Source: JACRDV01 sp024860865 [NCBI: Methanobacteriota archaeon] (GTDB lineage: Archaea > JACRDV01). Taken from it: a stretch of DNA of 21,734 nucleotides. Position 1 is the first letter of the stretch. Each line of letters starts with the position of its first letter. The DNA lies in NCBI GenBank assembly GCA_024860865.1, contig JACRDV010000090.1, forward strand, positions 1 through 21,734. Direction: 5' to 3'. Made by a program: the position numbers and the translations under genes. Below are positions 7,722-15,591 of the stretch, one piece after another. The notes under the pieces were generated by a model. It did no database searches and had not been told where the DNA came from. It saw nothing but the letters and a program-made list of their open reading frames with translations.

Positions 7722-8108
7722 GTGAAAAGAGTAGCTGAAGTAACTGAACTAAAAGAGGGCGGATTTGTTATTATAGATGGCGAGCCCTCTCGCATAGTAT
7801 CTATCCAAACATCAAAAACTGGCAAACACGGCTCAGCAAAATCTAGAGTTGAAGCTATAGGAATTTTTGACAATCAGAAGCGAAGCATAGTGAAACCAGT
7901 TGATACAAAAATCGATGTTCCTATAATTGAGAAAAAATCAGCGCAAGTTGTTGCGCTTATGGGAGAGAAGGTTCAACTGATGGACTTAGGGACATATGCT
8001 ATATTTGAAGCCCCGATAGTAGATGAAGTTAAGGGAAAATTAGCAGCTGGTGTTGAAGTTGAATATTTAGAGGCGCTGGGCAGGCGCAAAATCTTGCGAA
8101 CAAAATAA
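7722..8108 (+). CDS. eif5A: Translation initiation factor 5A (aIF5A)
   Basis: This 128-residue archaeal eIF5A helps the ribosome through difficult peptide bonds. The N-terminal SH3-like domain carries the hypusination loop [10 protein letters not shown] with the modified lysine at K35. The C-terminal OB-fold follows from about residue 70. Length is normal. The start is GTG at 7722 with GGGGG about 8 nt upstream, and a TTTAATAA TATA-like sequence lies near 7676-7683. The genes for the modifying pathway follow on the same strand: agmatinase and deoxyhypusine synthase. The 90-nt gap to the agmatinase gene contains its own TATA-like TTTTATTAAA, so the two may also be transcribed separately. Confidence 0.96.
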   Translation: MKRVAEVTELKEGGFVIIDGEPSRIVSIQTSKTGKHGSAKSRVEAIGIFDNQKRSIVKPVDTKIDVPIIEKKSAQVVALMGEKVQLMDLGTYAIFEAPIVDEVKGKLAAGVEVEYLEALGRRKILRTK

Positions 8109-8175
8109 ATGTAAATAAAATGATTTATTCATTATCATAAATTTTTATTAAATTTTAGATTCCTAGTTAAGAACT

Positions 8176-8190
8176 CTCAAAACTTTTGAG
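8176..8190 (+). repeat. 15-bp inverted repeat overlapping the agmatinase ribosome-binding site
   Basis: CTCAAAA-C-TTTTGAG is a near-perfect palindrome that ends within the GAGGGA Shine-Dalgarno (8188-8193) of the agmatinase gene. As RNA it could form a small hairpin hiding part of the ribosome-binding site; as DNA it could be an operator. Either role is inference. Its small size means chance cannot be excluded. Confidence 0.35.
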
Positions 8191-8198
8191 GGAAAATT

Positions 8199-9089
8199 TT
8201 GGAACTTCCTACTCTTCCTCCACTTCGTTTTGTAAATGCAGGATATAGTTTAGATGAAGCAGATGTTGCAATTCTAGGAGTGCCCTTTGATTCTACCGTA
8301 TCATATAGACCTGGCGCAAGGTTTGGTCCACGTGGAATCCGTGAGGCAACATGGAACCTTGAGGATTACATATTAGAGCTAGATGTAAATTTAGCAACTG
8401 ACATTAAAATTTCAGACTGCGGAGATGTAGATGTTATTCACGGTAATCTTGCCAAAACAATTGATCAAGTCGAGACTATAGTTTCTGCCCTACAAAAGAG
8501 GAAGCTAGCAATAGGAGTTTTAGGAGGAGAGCACTCGATGACGTACCCGGTAGTAAAGGCTCTATCCAAAAAGCATGATTTTGGATTTATTCAGTTTGAC
8601 GCTCATTTTGACTTAAGAGACGAATATTTAGGGGAAAAGCTATCGCATGCTACAGTGATGAGAAGAATCTCAGAAATAATCAACCCAGAAAACATGGTTC
8701 AAATTGGGATTAGATCCGCTAGTATTGATGAAAGAGAGTTTGCTGACAAACTTGGCAGCCATATTTTTACTATGCAACAAATTGAAAAACTTGGAATTTA
8801 TAAAATAGCTAAAAATGCTGTCAAAATAATGAAAAATATGGACTTTATCTATGTGAATATAGATATCGATGTACTTGATCCTGCCTTTGCACCTGAAGTA
8901 GGTTGTCCTGAACCAGGTGGCTTAACAACACGTCAACTTTTAGATGCAATAAATGTAATTGGCAAAATTGGAATTGATTCATTTGATGTTGTTGAAGTTT
9001 CTCCAACTTATATAGGCGGGATTACTGCTGTTGCTGCTGCGCGAGTAGTCTTTAACATTTTGGGTACAATTGCAAAAAACAAGAGTTAA
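8199..9089 (+). CDS. speB: Agmatinase (agmatine ureohydrolase)
   Basis: This 296-residue ureohydrolase converts agmatine to putrescine and urea. Binuclear manganese ligands are visible: H112 in GGEHS, D134, H136 and D138 in FDAHFDLR, and D222 and D224 in NIDIDVLDP. The PEPGGL loop follows at about 238-242. The start is TTG at 8199, 5 nt after a GAGGGA Shine-Dalgarno, and gives the family's usual N-terminus. The gene sits between eIF5A and deoxyhypusine synthase, so putrescine made here probably feeds the polyamine used for hypusination. Some archaeal ureohydrolases act on arginine or aminopropylagmatine instead, and sequence alone does not settle that. Confidence 0.92.
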   Translation: MELPTLPPLRFVNAGYSLDEADVAILGVPFDSTVSYRPGARFGPRGIREATWNLEDYILELDVNLATDIKISDCGDVDVIHGNLAKTIDQVETIVSALQKRKLAIGVLGGEHSMTYPVVKALSKKHDFGFIQFDAHFDLRDEYLGEKLSHATVMRRISEIINPENMVQIGIRSASIDEREFADKLGSHIFTMQQIEKLGIYKIAKNAVKIMKNMDFIYVNIDIDVLDPAFAPEVGCPEPGGLTTRQLLDAINVIGKIGIDSFDVVEVSPTYIGGITAVAAARVVFNILGTIAKNKS

Positions 9090-9095
9090 TTAAAT

Positions 9096-10055
9096 GTGAA
9101 AAGAATGGCAAAAAAGCACGTGCTGAGACCTGTTGAGCACGTTCAAATTACAGGTGTTCTTACAGTTGATCAATTAGTTAAAAAAATGGCTGGTTCAGGT
9201 GCATTCGGAGCTGGTCGGTTATCTGAAGCAGTAGATGTTTTCACAGAAATGGTCAAAGACCGTGAAATGACTAAAATTTTGGGCTTAGCTGGAGCCATGG
9301 TTCCTGCTGGTATGAAGCAACTTATTGTTAAGTTAATTAGAGACGAATGGATTAATGTAGTTGTTACGACTGGTGGGAACTTAGTCCATGATTTAGTTGA
9401 AGCATTTGGCGGGAGACACTATAAAGGAACATGTTTTGCTGACGATACGAAACTAAGAGCAGATAAAATAAATCGGATCTATGATGTGTTTTTGCCAGAT
9501 TCATATTTTGTATTATTTGAAAAAAAGATTCATAAAATTTTTGATGACATTAAGAAAAGGGAATTATCAATTCGTGAACTATTAACTGAAATCGGCAAAC
9601 GATTAAAAGATTCGAACTCCATCTTGAAGGCAGCAGCTGATTGTGATGTGCCAATATTTTGTCCAGCTCTATCCGATTCCATAATCGGGCTTCAGCTGTG
9701 GCTTTATACTCAAGAAAAAAAATTGAAAGTTGATGCATTTAGAGACATGCATGAGCTTATAGAAATTTGTTATGCCGCAAAGAGGGCAGGCGGGATATTT
9801 TTAGGTGGAGGGGTTCCAAAAAACTTTATTTTGCAGGCAATGTTAGTTACTCCTAAAGGTGGCTATGACTGTGCAATTCAAATTACTATGGATCGGGCAG
9901 AAACCGGTGGTCTCAGTGGAGCAACATTAGAAGAAGCTATTTCATGGGGCAAAATAAAGGCTAGAGCTAAGCGCGTGACGGTTATAGGTGATGTAACATT
10001 AATTTTTCCGATTATAGTTGCTGCTGTTAATGAAAGACTCTCAATCGTTCATTGA
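9096..10055 (+). CDS. dys: Deoxyhypusine synthase (archaeal/eukaryotic type)
   Basis: This 319-residue enzyme transfers the aminobutyl group of spermidine to the eIF5A lysine in an NAD-dependent reaction. Recognisable segments are AFGAGRLSEA, LGLAGAMVPAGM, TTGGNLVHD, CPALSDSIIG, GGGVPKNF, and SGATLEEAISWGKI, which carries the catalytic lysine. Length is slightly short but complete. The start used is GTG at 9096; an ATG at 9105 is almost as good and neither has a strong Shine-Dalgarno. It begins 6 nt after the agmatinase stop codon, so the two are co-transcribed. A diverged second copy follows. This one looks fully functional and is the natural candidate for modifying the eIF5A encoded just upstream. 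Confidence 0.93.
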   Translation: MKRMAKKHVLRPVEHVQITGVLTVDQLVKKMAGSGAFGAGRLSEAVDVFTEMVKDREMTKILGLAGAMVPAGMKQLIVKLIRDEWINVVVTTGGNLVHDLVEAFGGRHYKGTCFADDTKLRADKINRIYDVFLPDSYFVLFEKKIHKIFDDIKKRELSIRELLTEIGKRLKDSNSILKAAADCDVPIFCPALSDSIIGLQLWLYTQEKKLKVDAFRDMHELIEICYAAKRAGGIFLGGGVPKNFILQAMLVTPKGGYDCAIQITMDRAETGGLSGATLEEAISWGKIKARAKRVTVIGDVTLIFPIIVAAVNERLSIVH

Positions 10056-10134
10056 AATTATATTTTGTTACTATTTTTTTGTGCGGAAAATTTTATAACT
10101 AATGTTATAAAGTAATAAAACGCAAGATAGAATA

Positions 10135-11244
10135 GTGATTAAAGTGGCCCATAGAATTTCTTCTATTCCTCATAAGGAACCTGTTAAGCCGATGAAAATT
10201 TTTAAAAAAATGGATATAAGTCAATTTATAAATGCATTAGGTGATGCAAGAGCTTTTAATGCAGGAAGGTTGTATGAAGCAGCTAGAATTTACAAAAAAA
10301 TACTAACTGATAAGGAAATTGACATTACTTTAACTCTAGCTGGTGCCATGGTTCCAGCTGGTCTCCACGGGATATTTGCTGACATGATAAAAAATAACTT
10401 TATAGATGCGATATACTCTACTGGGGCGAATATCTTCCATGATCTACACATATCTTTAGGTCATCCATTTTTTAAGGGAGATTTTAGGGAAGATGACAAA
10501 GAATTGCGAAAAGCTGGATTGGAAAGAATCTATGATGTTCTTGTTCCAGCCGAGTCATTAATGGCGGGTGATGTATTCACCTATGAATATGTATGCCCTC
10601 GAATTGCTAGGGAGTGTCAAAAGCACGGCCATCTTTAAACTGCTGAGTTTCATTACTTTTTAGGGAAATACGTTGATGAATATGTGAAAGATGATGAATT
10701 AAAAAACAATTCAATCTTGGTTCAAGCTTATAAAAGTGAAGTGCCAATTTTCTGCCCTTCACCTGGCGATTCAACAATTGGAATGGATTTAGCTAGATAT
10801 AGCGCACAAAATTCAGATTTACCTATTACAATAGATCCAAATAAGGATGTGCTCCAGACTGCAGCATTGGTTTATGTTAGCAAAAAAACAGCAGGAATAG
10901 AAATTGGAGGTGGAGCACCAAAAAACTTTTTCATGCAAACTCAACCAATGATCCAAGAAGTATTAGGCCTAAAAAAAGCCGGACATGATTATTTTATTCA
11001 AATCACTACTGATTCACCTCAATGGGGCGGGCTCTCAGGTGCAACACCTCAAGAAGCAATTTCTTGGGGAAAACTTCACACAGAGGCTCGTAACGTTGTA
11101 GTATATTGCGATGCAACCATTGCAATGCCTTTAATTTATGGCTATGCCTTAAATGAGGTTGAAAAAAGGGAAGAAAAAAGATTGTTCTCTAGAATAAACA
11201 ATGCAGTAGAAATCTTTAAATCAGACTTTAAAAAAGGACTATAG
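10135..11244 (+). pseudogene. Second, bacterial-type deoxyhypusine synthase-like gene interrupted by one in-frame TAA
   Basis: Two ORFs, 10135-10638 (167 residues) and 10684-11244 (186 residues), are the N- and C-terminal parts of one DHS-like protein. They are in the same frame and separated only by TAA at 10636-10638. Reading on after the stop gives TAEFHYFLGKYVDEYV, which joins smoothly to the second part. Preserved segments are AFNAGRLYEAA, LTLAGAMVPAGL, YSTGANIFHDLH, CPSPGDSTIG, IGGGAPKNFF, DYFIQITTDSPQWGGLSG and AISWGKL with the catalytic lysine. These resemble bacterial DHS-like proteins, some of which are homospermidine synthases, more than the neighbouring archaeal DHS. Apart from the stop nothing looks decayed, so this may be a recent mutation, an assembly error or readthrough. 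A TATA-like TTTTATAA lies near 10090. Confidence 0.85.
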
Positions 11245-11256
11245 GAGCGCTAATTT

Positions 11257-11916
11257 TTGAGATTAAAAAAATCGACTGGACTTATTGTTGCTCTTGATAC
11301 TTTTTCTAAAGCAAAAGCAATTGCTGTTGCAAAAGTTGTTTCTGATTATGCTGATGCATTCAAAATTGGATATCCTCTTTTGCTTGATAATACTTTAGAG
11401 ATTATTGCTGATTTAAAAAGAGTTTCAAAGTTTCCAATTATAGTTGATATAAAACTTGCCGATATACCTGAAATAGTTGGCAATATTGCTCGCAGATTAG
11501 TTGCAAGTGGTGCAGACGGAATTATTGTTCAAGGATTTGTTGGACCTGATTCAATTAGGGCAGCCGTAGATTCATCTAAAGGGATAGATATTTTTGTTGT
11601 TGCTGAAATGAGCAATCCTGGCGCTGAGTTGTTTTTGAAAAAAGAGGCAATTAAAATAGCTAAGCTTGCAAAGTTTTTAAGAACAAGAGGAATAATTGCT
11701 CCAGCCACGAGGCCTGATGAAATAAAAAAGCTGAGAAAAATTGTAGGCAATGACTTTTTTATTTTAAGTCCAGGGATTGGCCCTCAAGGTGGTTCAATAA
11801 GGCAAACGGTGAAGGCAGGAGCTGATTTCGTAATTATTGGTCGTGCGATTCTGCAGGCAAAGAATCCGGCTAAAGCAGCCGAAAATATTGTAAATGAAAT
11901 CAAATCAATAAAATAA
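11257..11916 (+). CDS. pyrF: Orotidine 5'-phosphate decarboxylase
   Basis: This 219-residue TIM-barrel enzyme makes UMP from OMP in the last step of de novo pyrimidine synthesis. The catalytic DIKLADIP segment (D64, K66, D69) is clear. The phosphate-binding SPGIGPQGG (about 171-179) and IIGRAI near the C-terminus are also present. Hexulose-6-phosphate synthase is the closest relative, but the length, the DxKxxDI context and the phosphate loop favour PyrF. The start is TTG at 11257 with AGGAG 9 nt upstream. It lies 12 nt after the broken DHS-like gene, so it is probably transcribed with it. A C/D box sRNA candidate starts at the first base after its stop codon. Confidence 0.93.
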   Translation: MRLKKSTGLIVALDTFSKAKAIAVAKVVSDYADAFKIGYPLLLDNTLEIIADLKRVSKFPIIVDIKLADIPEIVGNIARRLVASGADGIIVQGFVGPDSIRAAVDSSKGIDIFVVAEMSNPGAELFLKKEAIKIAKLAKFLRTRGIIAPATRPDEIKKLRKIVGNDFFILSPGIGPQGGSIRQTVKAGADFVIIGRAILQAKNPAKAAENIVNEIKSIK

Positions 11917-11973
11917 TGACCAATGATGAGCTACTGGTATGATTGATGATTATCTCTGTGAGCCCTGAGGTCA
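11917..11973 (+). ncRNA. C/D box sRNA candidate (2'-O-methylation guide)
   Basis: A perfect 5-bp terminal stem, TGACC (11917-11921) with GGTCA (11969-11973), encloses box C ATGATGA (11923-11929), box C' TTGATGA (11943-11949) and box D CTGA (11965-11968). Total length is 57 nt, typical of archaeal C/D sRNAs. The weak point is D': only ATGA (11939-11942) is available, directly against C'. The D guide is 11950-11964 and would target a sequence like GGCUCACAGAGAUAA. By the box D plus five rule the methylated base would be the C at the fifth position of that target. I could not assign the target. The RNA would be processed from the pyrF 3' end or transcribed alone. Confidence 0.65.
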
Positions 11974-12177
11974 ATATTTTTATCTCGCGAAGAAATTTTA
12001 CCTACCTTTAGGTTCTAGATCTTTATTTAGATAATCTAGCATAAATTTATTCAATCAATTTCTCTTTGAGGATTTACTAAACATCAAACTTTAAAAATCT
12101 AACAATTGATAACCTTAAAATAAGAAATCTTGGGAATACGCACATTTTTCGAAAAGTTTTTTGCGAAGAGTTCATAA

Positions 12178-12185
12178 TTATAAAC
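12178..12185 (+). promoter_or_regulatory. TATA-like box of the first pilus ATPase gene
   Basis: TTATAAAC is centred about 28 nt before the ATG at 12210 and about 20 nt before the GTG at 12201. There is no Shine-Dalgarno. This spacing suggests a leaderless or nearly leaderless transcript and would favour ATG 12210 as the true start. The rest of the gap (11974-12170) shows only AT-rich sequence and a weak inverted repeat CTAGAT/ATCTAG (12015-12039). Confidence 0.45.
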
Positions 12186-12200
12186 AATAACTTAAAGTCA

Positions 12201-15200
12201 GTGCTAGATATGCCGCCAGAAGTTGAAGAAACAGCATTGGTAGAGACAATTTCGGAAAGCGAGCTCTTTGATAGCAATGGTAGCTTACTTAAGACTAAAG
12301 GAAAGCTCCTAAAGAAATCCCAAAAGGGCGAAATTTACGGGGTTAAAGGAATTCCAGAGCTTTTGTATCTAGTTTTAAAGCCTGAGTTTAGTGCACCTGA
12401 AAAAACAATTGTTGAGCGCATAAGAAAGATAATATTTACCGAATCTAAAACTGATTTAGACCAAATTTATGACTTTGAGGAGAAGAAAAGTCTACTTACG
12501 GGAGAACTTACACGGCATTTTAATGAAATTGGGGGAGATATCCCGGCTGGACGAAGAAAGGAAATCATCGATTATTTAGTCTCCGATATGGTTGGATATG
12601 GGCCCCTTGATACTTTGCTTTCAGATGATGAGCTTGAAGAAGTAATGGTTATTGGAACAGGCAAGCCAGTATATGTGGCCCATAGAAAATTTGGAACTTG
12701 TTTAACAAACATAATTTTTGAAAATGACACCGATGTAGTTAAAATTATAGATAAAATAGCGAGACCACTTGGCAGAAAGATTGACCTTCAAACTCCTCTC
12801 CTAGATGCTCGTTTACCGGACGGTTCGAGAGTTAATGCCACAATGCCTCCAATTTCACTTGGAGGTCCGACTCTAACTATTCGAAAGTTCAGAGTGGATC
12901 CCTACACCATTGTTGATCTGCTTAATTTCAAAACGATAAGTCTCGAGTTAGCTGCGTTTTTATGGGTCTGCGCTGAAGGATTGCAAAGGCGGCCAGCAAG
13001 CATCTTGGTAGCCGGGGGCACGGGCTCTGGGAAATGCTTAGATGGACAAGAAAGTGTACTTTTAGCAAATGGCTCCTTAAAACAAATTGGCGAAATAGTT
13101 GAAAGAATGTGTGAGAAATATCAAGATAGAATCGTCAAAATAGATGATGGATATTATCTCGAGGTGCCTGAGTCTTTAGAAGTATTTACATTCGATCCAG
13201 TGGAGGCAAAAATAAAAAGTGCTACTGTTTCAAAACTTTGGAAATTAAAAGCTCCGCATCATCTAATAAATATTAAAACGGAATCAGGTAGAAGTGTCAC
13301 AACAACATTTGAACACCCATTCTTTACTGTTTTTGATGGCAAAATTTCCAAAATTAGAGCTGATAAGCTTAAAGAAGGTTCATTTGTTGCAATTCCTAGA
13401 ATTTGTAAGACTATCACCAACTCAAAAAAATCTATCTTTGAACTTTTACAAAACAATCAAATTATCTATATTAAATGTAAAGAAAAATTTGTTACAAAAT
13501 TGTTTAAAAATTTGTTATTTAAATTTAAAACTTACAAAAATATATCTACTGCTCTACAACTTAAGCGCGGTAGATTAGATAGTTGGAGAAAAAGCAAAAA
13601 ATTTCCTATAATTCACTTTGTTAAATTAATTGAGTTAGCGAATATCTCTAAAGAAAAAGCTTTAGGAGGAATTTTAGGGCTAACCACGAAAAATTATAAC
13701 ACTCTTGTTAAAATTAAAACTTTAAGTCCAGAGGTATTCCGAATTGCAGGTCTCTTAGTTAGCAGTGGTCATCTTTACAATCGTTCAATGAGAGTTTTTA
13801 ATTCCAACAGACAGCTTTTGAGTGAAGTTCGAGATCTGGTGTATAAAGCATTTGGCATTAGAGGAAAAATGGTTTACCTTGGAGCTAGGGCCTCCTATTT
13901 TGAAGTTAACTCTAAGGTAATAGCTGTGATATTTGCAAACATCTTTAACATCCCAAAAAATATTTCGAAGTCTGATATTGTTGATCTCCCTGTTACTATA
14001 ATGAGTGCACAAAGTGATTGTTTAGCCGCATTTATAAGCGGGCTATTTGATGCAGAGTGTGGAGTAGAAGAAGATAATGAGATAATATTCCATTCTGCTA
14101 GCAAGCAAATGCTTGAAAAATTGCAATATGCATTTTTAAGATTTGGCATTCATTCTCGTTTACATACAAGAACTACTCGGAATAAAATTTATTATAGACT
14201 TTCCATTTCTGGTCAAGAGAATATCTCAATATTTCTAAGGCAATTTAAATATTGTAAAAATATTACTAAACTCAAAAAGAAAAAATCAAACACTAACATT
14301 GATGTAATCCCAAACGTATGTACTTCATTAAGTAATCTCATAAGAGAGTTTAAATTAACTCATGCTGATTTAGCTCCAAAAACTGCTATTTCTCAGCATC
14401 TCTTTGGATTTTATACACAAAGTAAATGGTTACCTTCCAGAAATTCTTTGCAGAAAGTAGTAAAAGCATTTAAAGGTTTTGCTAAATTCAATTTGTTAAC
14501 CGATGGAAGCGGGGTTATGAACTCAGTACATGAAGCTCTTAATGATCTAGAAGCACTTGCAGATTCTGATGTGCTTTGGGATAAAATAGAGAAGGTAAAA
14601 ATTGTCAAATCAAAATCGAAATGGGTTTATGATTTAACTGTTGATGGAACCCACTCATTTATTGCTGGTTCTGGTGGTTTAATTGTTCATAATACAACCA
14701 CTATGAATTGTTTGGCAAACTTTATTCCCAAAGATACTCGGGTTGTTTCAATTGAAGATACAGCTGAGCTTCAGCTCCCACTTGAGCACTGGATTAGATT
14801 CGAAACAAGGCCACCTAATATTGAAGGCAAAGGAGAAATTACAATGGATGATTTATTGAAGAATACGCTCAGAATGAGACCAGATAGAATTATTGTCGGT
14901 GAAGTGCGAGGAGGCGAGGCTAAAACTTTATTTGCTGCTATGCATGTTGGAACTCGGGGTTGTTTAGGTACAGTTCATTCAAATTCAGCTCATGAAACAA
15001 TTTCTCGATTATTGAATCCTCCAATGAGTGTGCCTGAAATAATGATTCCTACTTTAAATTTAATAACTATGCAACACAAGTTTTTCTCGCGCGAAAAAGG
15101 GTTGATTCGAAGAATAACTGAAGTGGCTGAAGTTGGGGGAATAGAAAAAGGTCGCGTTCAGCTCAATAGGCTTTACGAGTGGAATGCACAAGCAGACACT

Positions 15201-15419
15201 ATTAATCCAACCATCGTACCAAGCCGAATATATAATGAAATATTTGAGCACAGCAGTTTGAGTCGAGAAGCATTTGATGAAGAAGTCAACCGGCGAAAAA
15301 TAGTTTTGACTTGGATGCAAAAAAAAGGTATTCGAGATGTTAAATCTGTAGGTTTGACTTTCCACCAGTACTACTTAGATCCAATTGGGTTTAGCAAGAA
15401 AATTTCAAAGGAGCTTTAG
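12201..15419 (+). CDS. Type II/IV secretion (TadA/CpaF/GspE-like) ATPase containing an intein
   Basis: The precursor has 1072 residues; after removal of a 553-residue intein the spliced ATPase would have 519. It would power assembly of an archaeal type IV pilus or Tad-like structure at the membrane. N-extein segments include DMVGYGPLD, LDARLPDGSRVNATMPP and the Walker A GGTGSGK ending at K278. The intein follows, and the C-extein resumes with TTTMNC. It carries VVSIEDTAEL (Asp box), RPDRIIVGEVRGGEA (Walker B) and the histidine box GTVHSNSA. The start is GTG 12201 or, better suited to the promoter, ATG 12210. Without splicing the P-loop is split, so the ATPase would be inactive. The next gene is a paralogue without an intein. 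A 263-nt gap with a hairpin separates the two. Confidence 0.95.
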   Translation: MLDMPPEVEETALVETISESELFDSNGSLLKTKGKLLKKSQKGEIYGVKGIPELLYLVLKPEFSAPEKTIVERIRKIIFTESKTDLDQIYDFEEKKSLLTGELTRHFNEIGGDIPAGRRKEIIDYLVSDMVGYGPLDTLLSDDELEEVMVIGTGKPVYVAHRKFGTCLTNIIFENDTDVVKIIDKIARPLGRKIDLQTPLLDARLPDGSRVNATMPPISLGGPTLTIRKFRVDPYTIVDLLNFKTISLELAAFLWVCAEGLQRRPASILVAGGTGSGKCLDGQESVLLANGSLKQIGEIVERMCEKYQDRIVKIDDGYYLEVPESLEVFTFDPVEAKIKSATVSKLWKLKAPHHLINIKTESGRSVTTTFEHPFFTVFDGKISKIRADKLKEGSFVAIPRICKTITNSKKSIFELLQNNQIIYIKCKEKFVTKLFKNLLFKFKTYKNISTALQLKRGRLDSWRKSKKFPIIHFVKLIELANISKEKALGGILGLTTKNYNTLVKIKTLSPEVFRIAGLLVSSGHLYNRSMRVFNSNRQLLSEVRDLVYKAFGIRGKMVYLGARASYFEVNSKVIAVIFANIFNIPKNISKSDIVDLPVTIMSAQSDCLAAFISGLFDAECGVEEDNEIIFHSASKQMLEKLQYAFLRFGIHSRLHTRTTRNKIYYRLSISGQENISIFLRQFKYCKNITKLKKKKSNTNIDVIPNVCTSLSNLIREFKLTHADLAPKTAISQHLFGFYTQSKWLPSRNSLQKVVKAFKGFAKFNLLTDGSGVMNSVHEALNDLEALADSDVLWDKIEKVKIVKSKSKWVYDLTVDGTHSFIAGSGGLIVHNTTTMNCLANFIPKDTRVVSIEDTAELQLPLEHWIRFETRPPNIEGKGEITMDDLLKNTLRMRPDRIIVGEVRGGEAKTLFAAMHVGTRGCLGTVHSNSAHETISRLLNPPMSVPEIMIPTLNLITMQHKFFSREKGLIRRITEVAEVGGIEKGRVQLNRLYEWNAQADTINPTIVPSRIYNEIFEHSSLSREAFDEEVNRRKIVLTWMQKKGIRDVKSVGLTFHQYYLDPIGFSKKISKEL
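12793..12871 (+). repeat. DNA block shared with the second ATPase gene (copy A1)
   Basis: This block matches 16230-16308 with a single mismatch (T12809 versus C16246), including 62 consecutive identical bases (12810-12871). It encodes LLDARLPDGSRVNATMPP and the residues after it. Sequence just outside is clearly diverged, including at silent positions. Confidence 0.9.
13035..14693 (+). mobile_element. Intein with LAGLIDADG homing endonuclease, inserted in the Walker A loop
   Basis: The insertion is 553 residues (279-831 of the precursor), between the Lys and Thr of GGTGSGK/T. It begins with Cys (block A, CLDGQESVLLANG). Block B is GRSVTTTFEHPFF, with the TxxH histidine at intein residue 94. 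The C-terminal end is YDLTVDGTHSFIAGSGG then VHN (blocks F and G), followed by Thr as the +1 residue. The splicing residues all look intact. Two LAGLIDADG-like motifs are present: IAGLLVSSG (237-245), in which the acidic residue is replaced by Ser, and ISGLFDAECG (334-343), which keeps Glu. HTH-like segments flank them (about 160-205 and 434-482). The endonuclease may be inactive or weakened. Confidence 0.95.
14787..14926 (+). repeat. DNA block shared with the second ATPase gene (copy B1)
   Basis: This block matches 16565-16704 over 140 bases with one mismatch (A14813 versus G16591), including 113 consecutive identical bases. It covers the Walker B region (RPDRIIVGEVRGGEA). Identity stops abruptly at both ends. 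Confidence 0.92.
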
Positions 15420-15490
15420 AATTAATATTTTAGCTTTAAACTGGCGAAAGATTAGACTTTCTAATGAAGTTTGTTTGACCTATTTATAGC

Positions 15491-15510
15491 AACCAAAATG
15501 AAGTTTGGTT
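15491..15510 (+). repeat. Hairpin downstream of the intein-containing ATPase gene
   Basis: AACCAAA and TTTGGTT form a 7-bp stem with a 6-nt loop (ATGAAG), followed by TCTTTT. It lies 71 nt after the stop codon of the first ATPase gene and could help end or stabilise its transcript. A second weak CTAG/CTAG stem followed by TTTTTT lies at about 15544-15564. Archaeal terminators usually need only U tracts, so the role is uncertain. Confidence 0.35.
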
Positions 15511-15591
15511 TCTTTTGGAGAAGTGCTTAGAATAATATTCAAGCTAGTTGTTTTCTAGTTTTTTAATCCTACATTTACATTTCATAAATAT

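Noticed and set aside
10636-10638. Recoding of the internal stop as selenocysteine or pyrrolysine
   Set aside because: The codon is TAA, whereas selenocysteine uses TGA and pyrrolysine TAG. No insertion element is apparent.
12015-12039. Inverted repeat CTAGAT/ATCTAG before the first ATPase gene
   Set aside because: It is a 6-bp stem with a 13-nt loop in very AT-rich sequence and could easily be chance.
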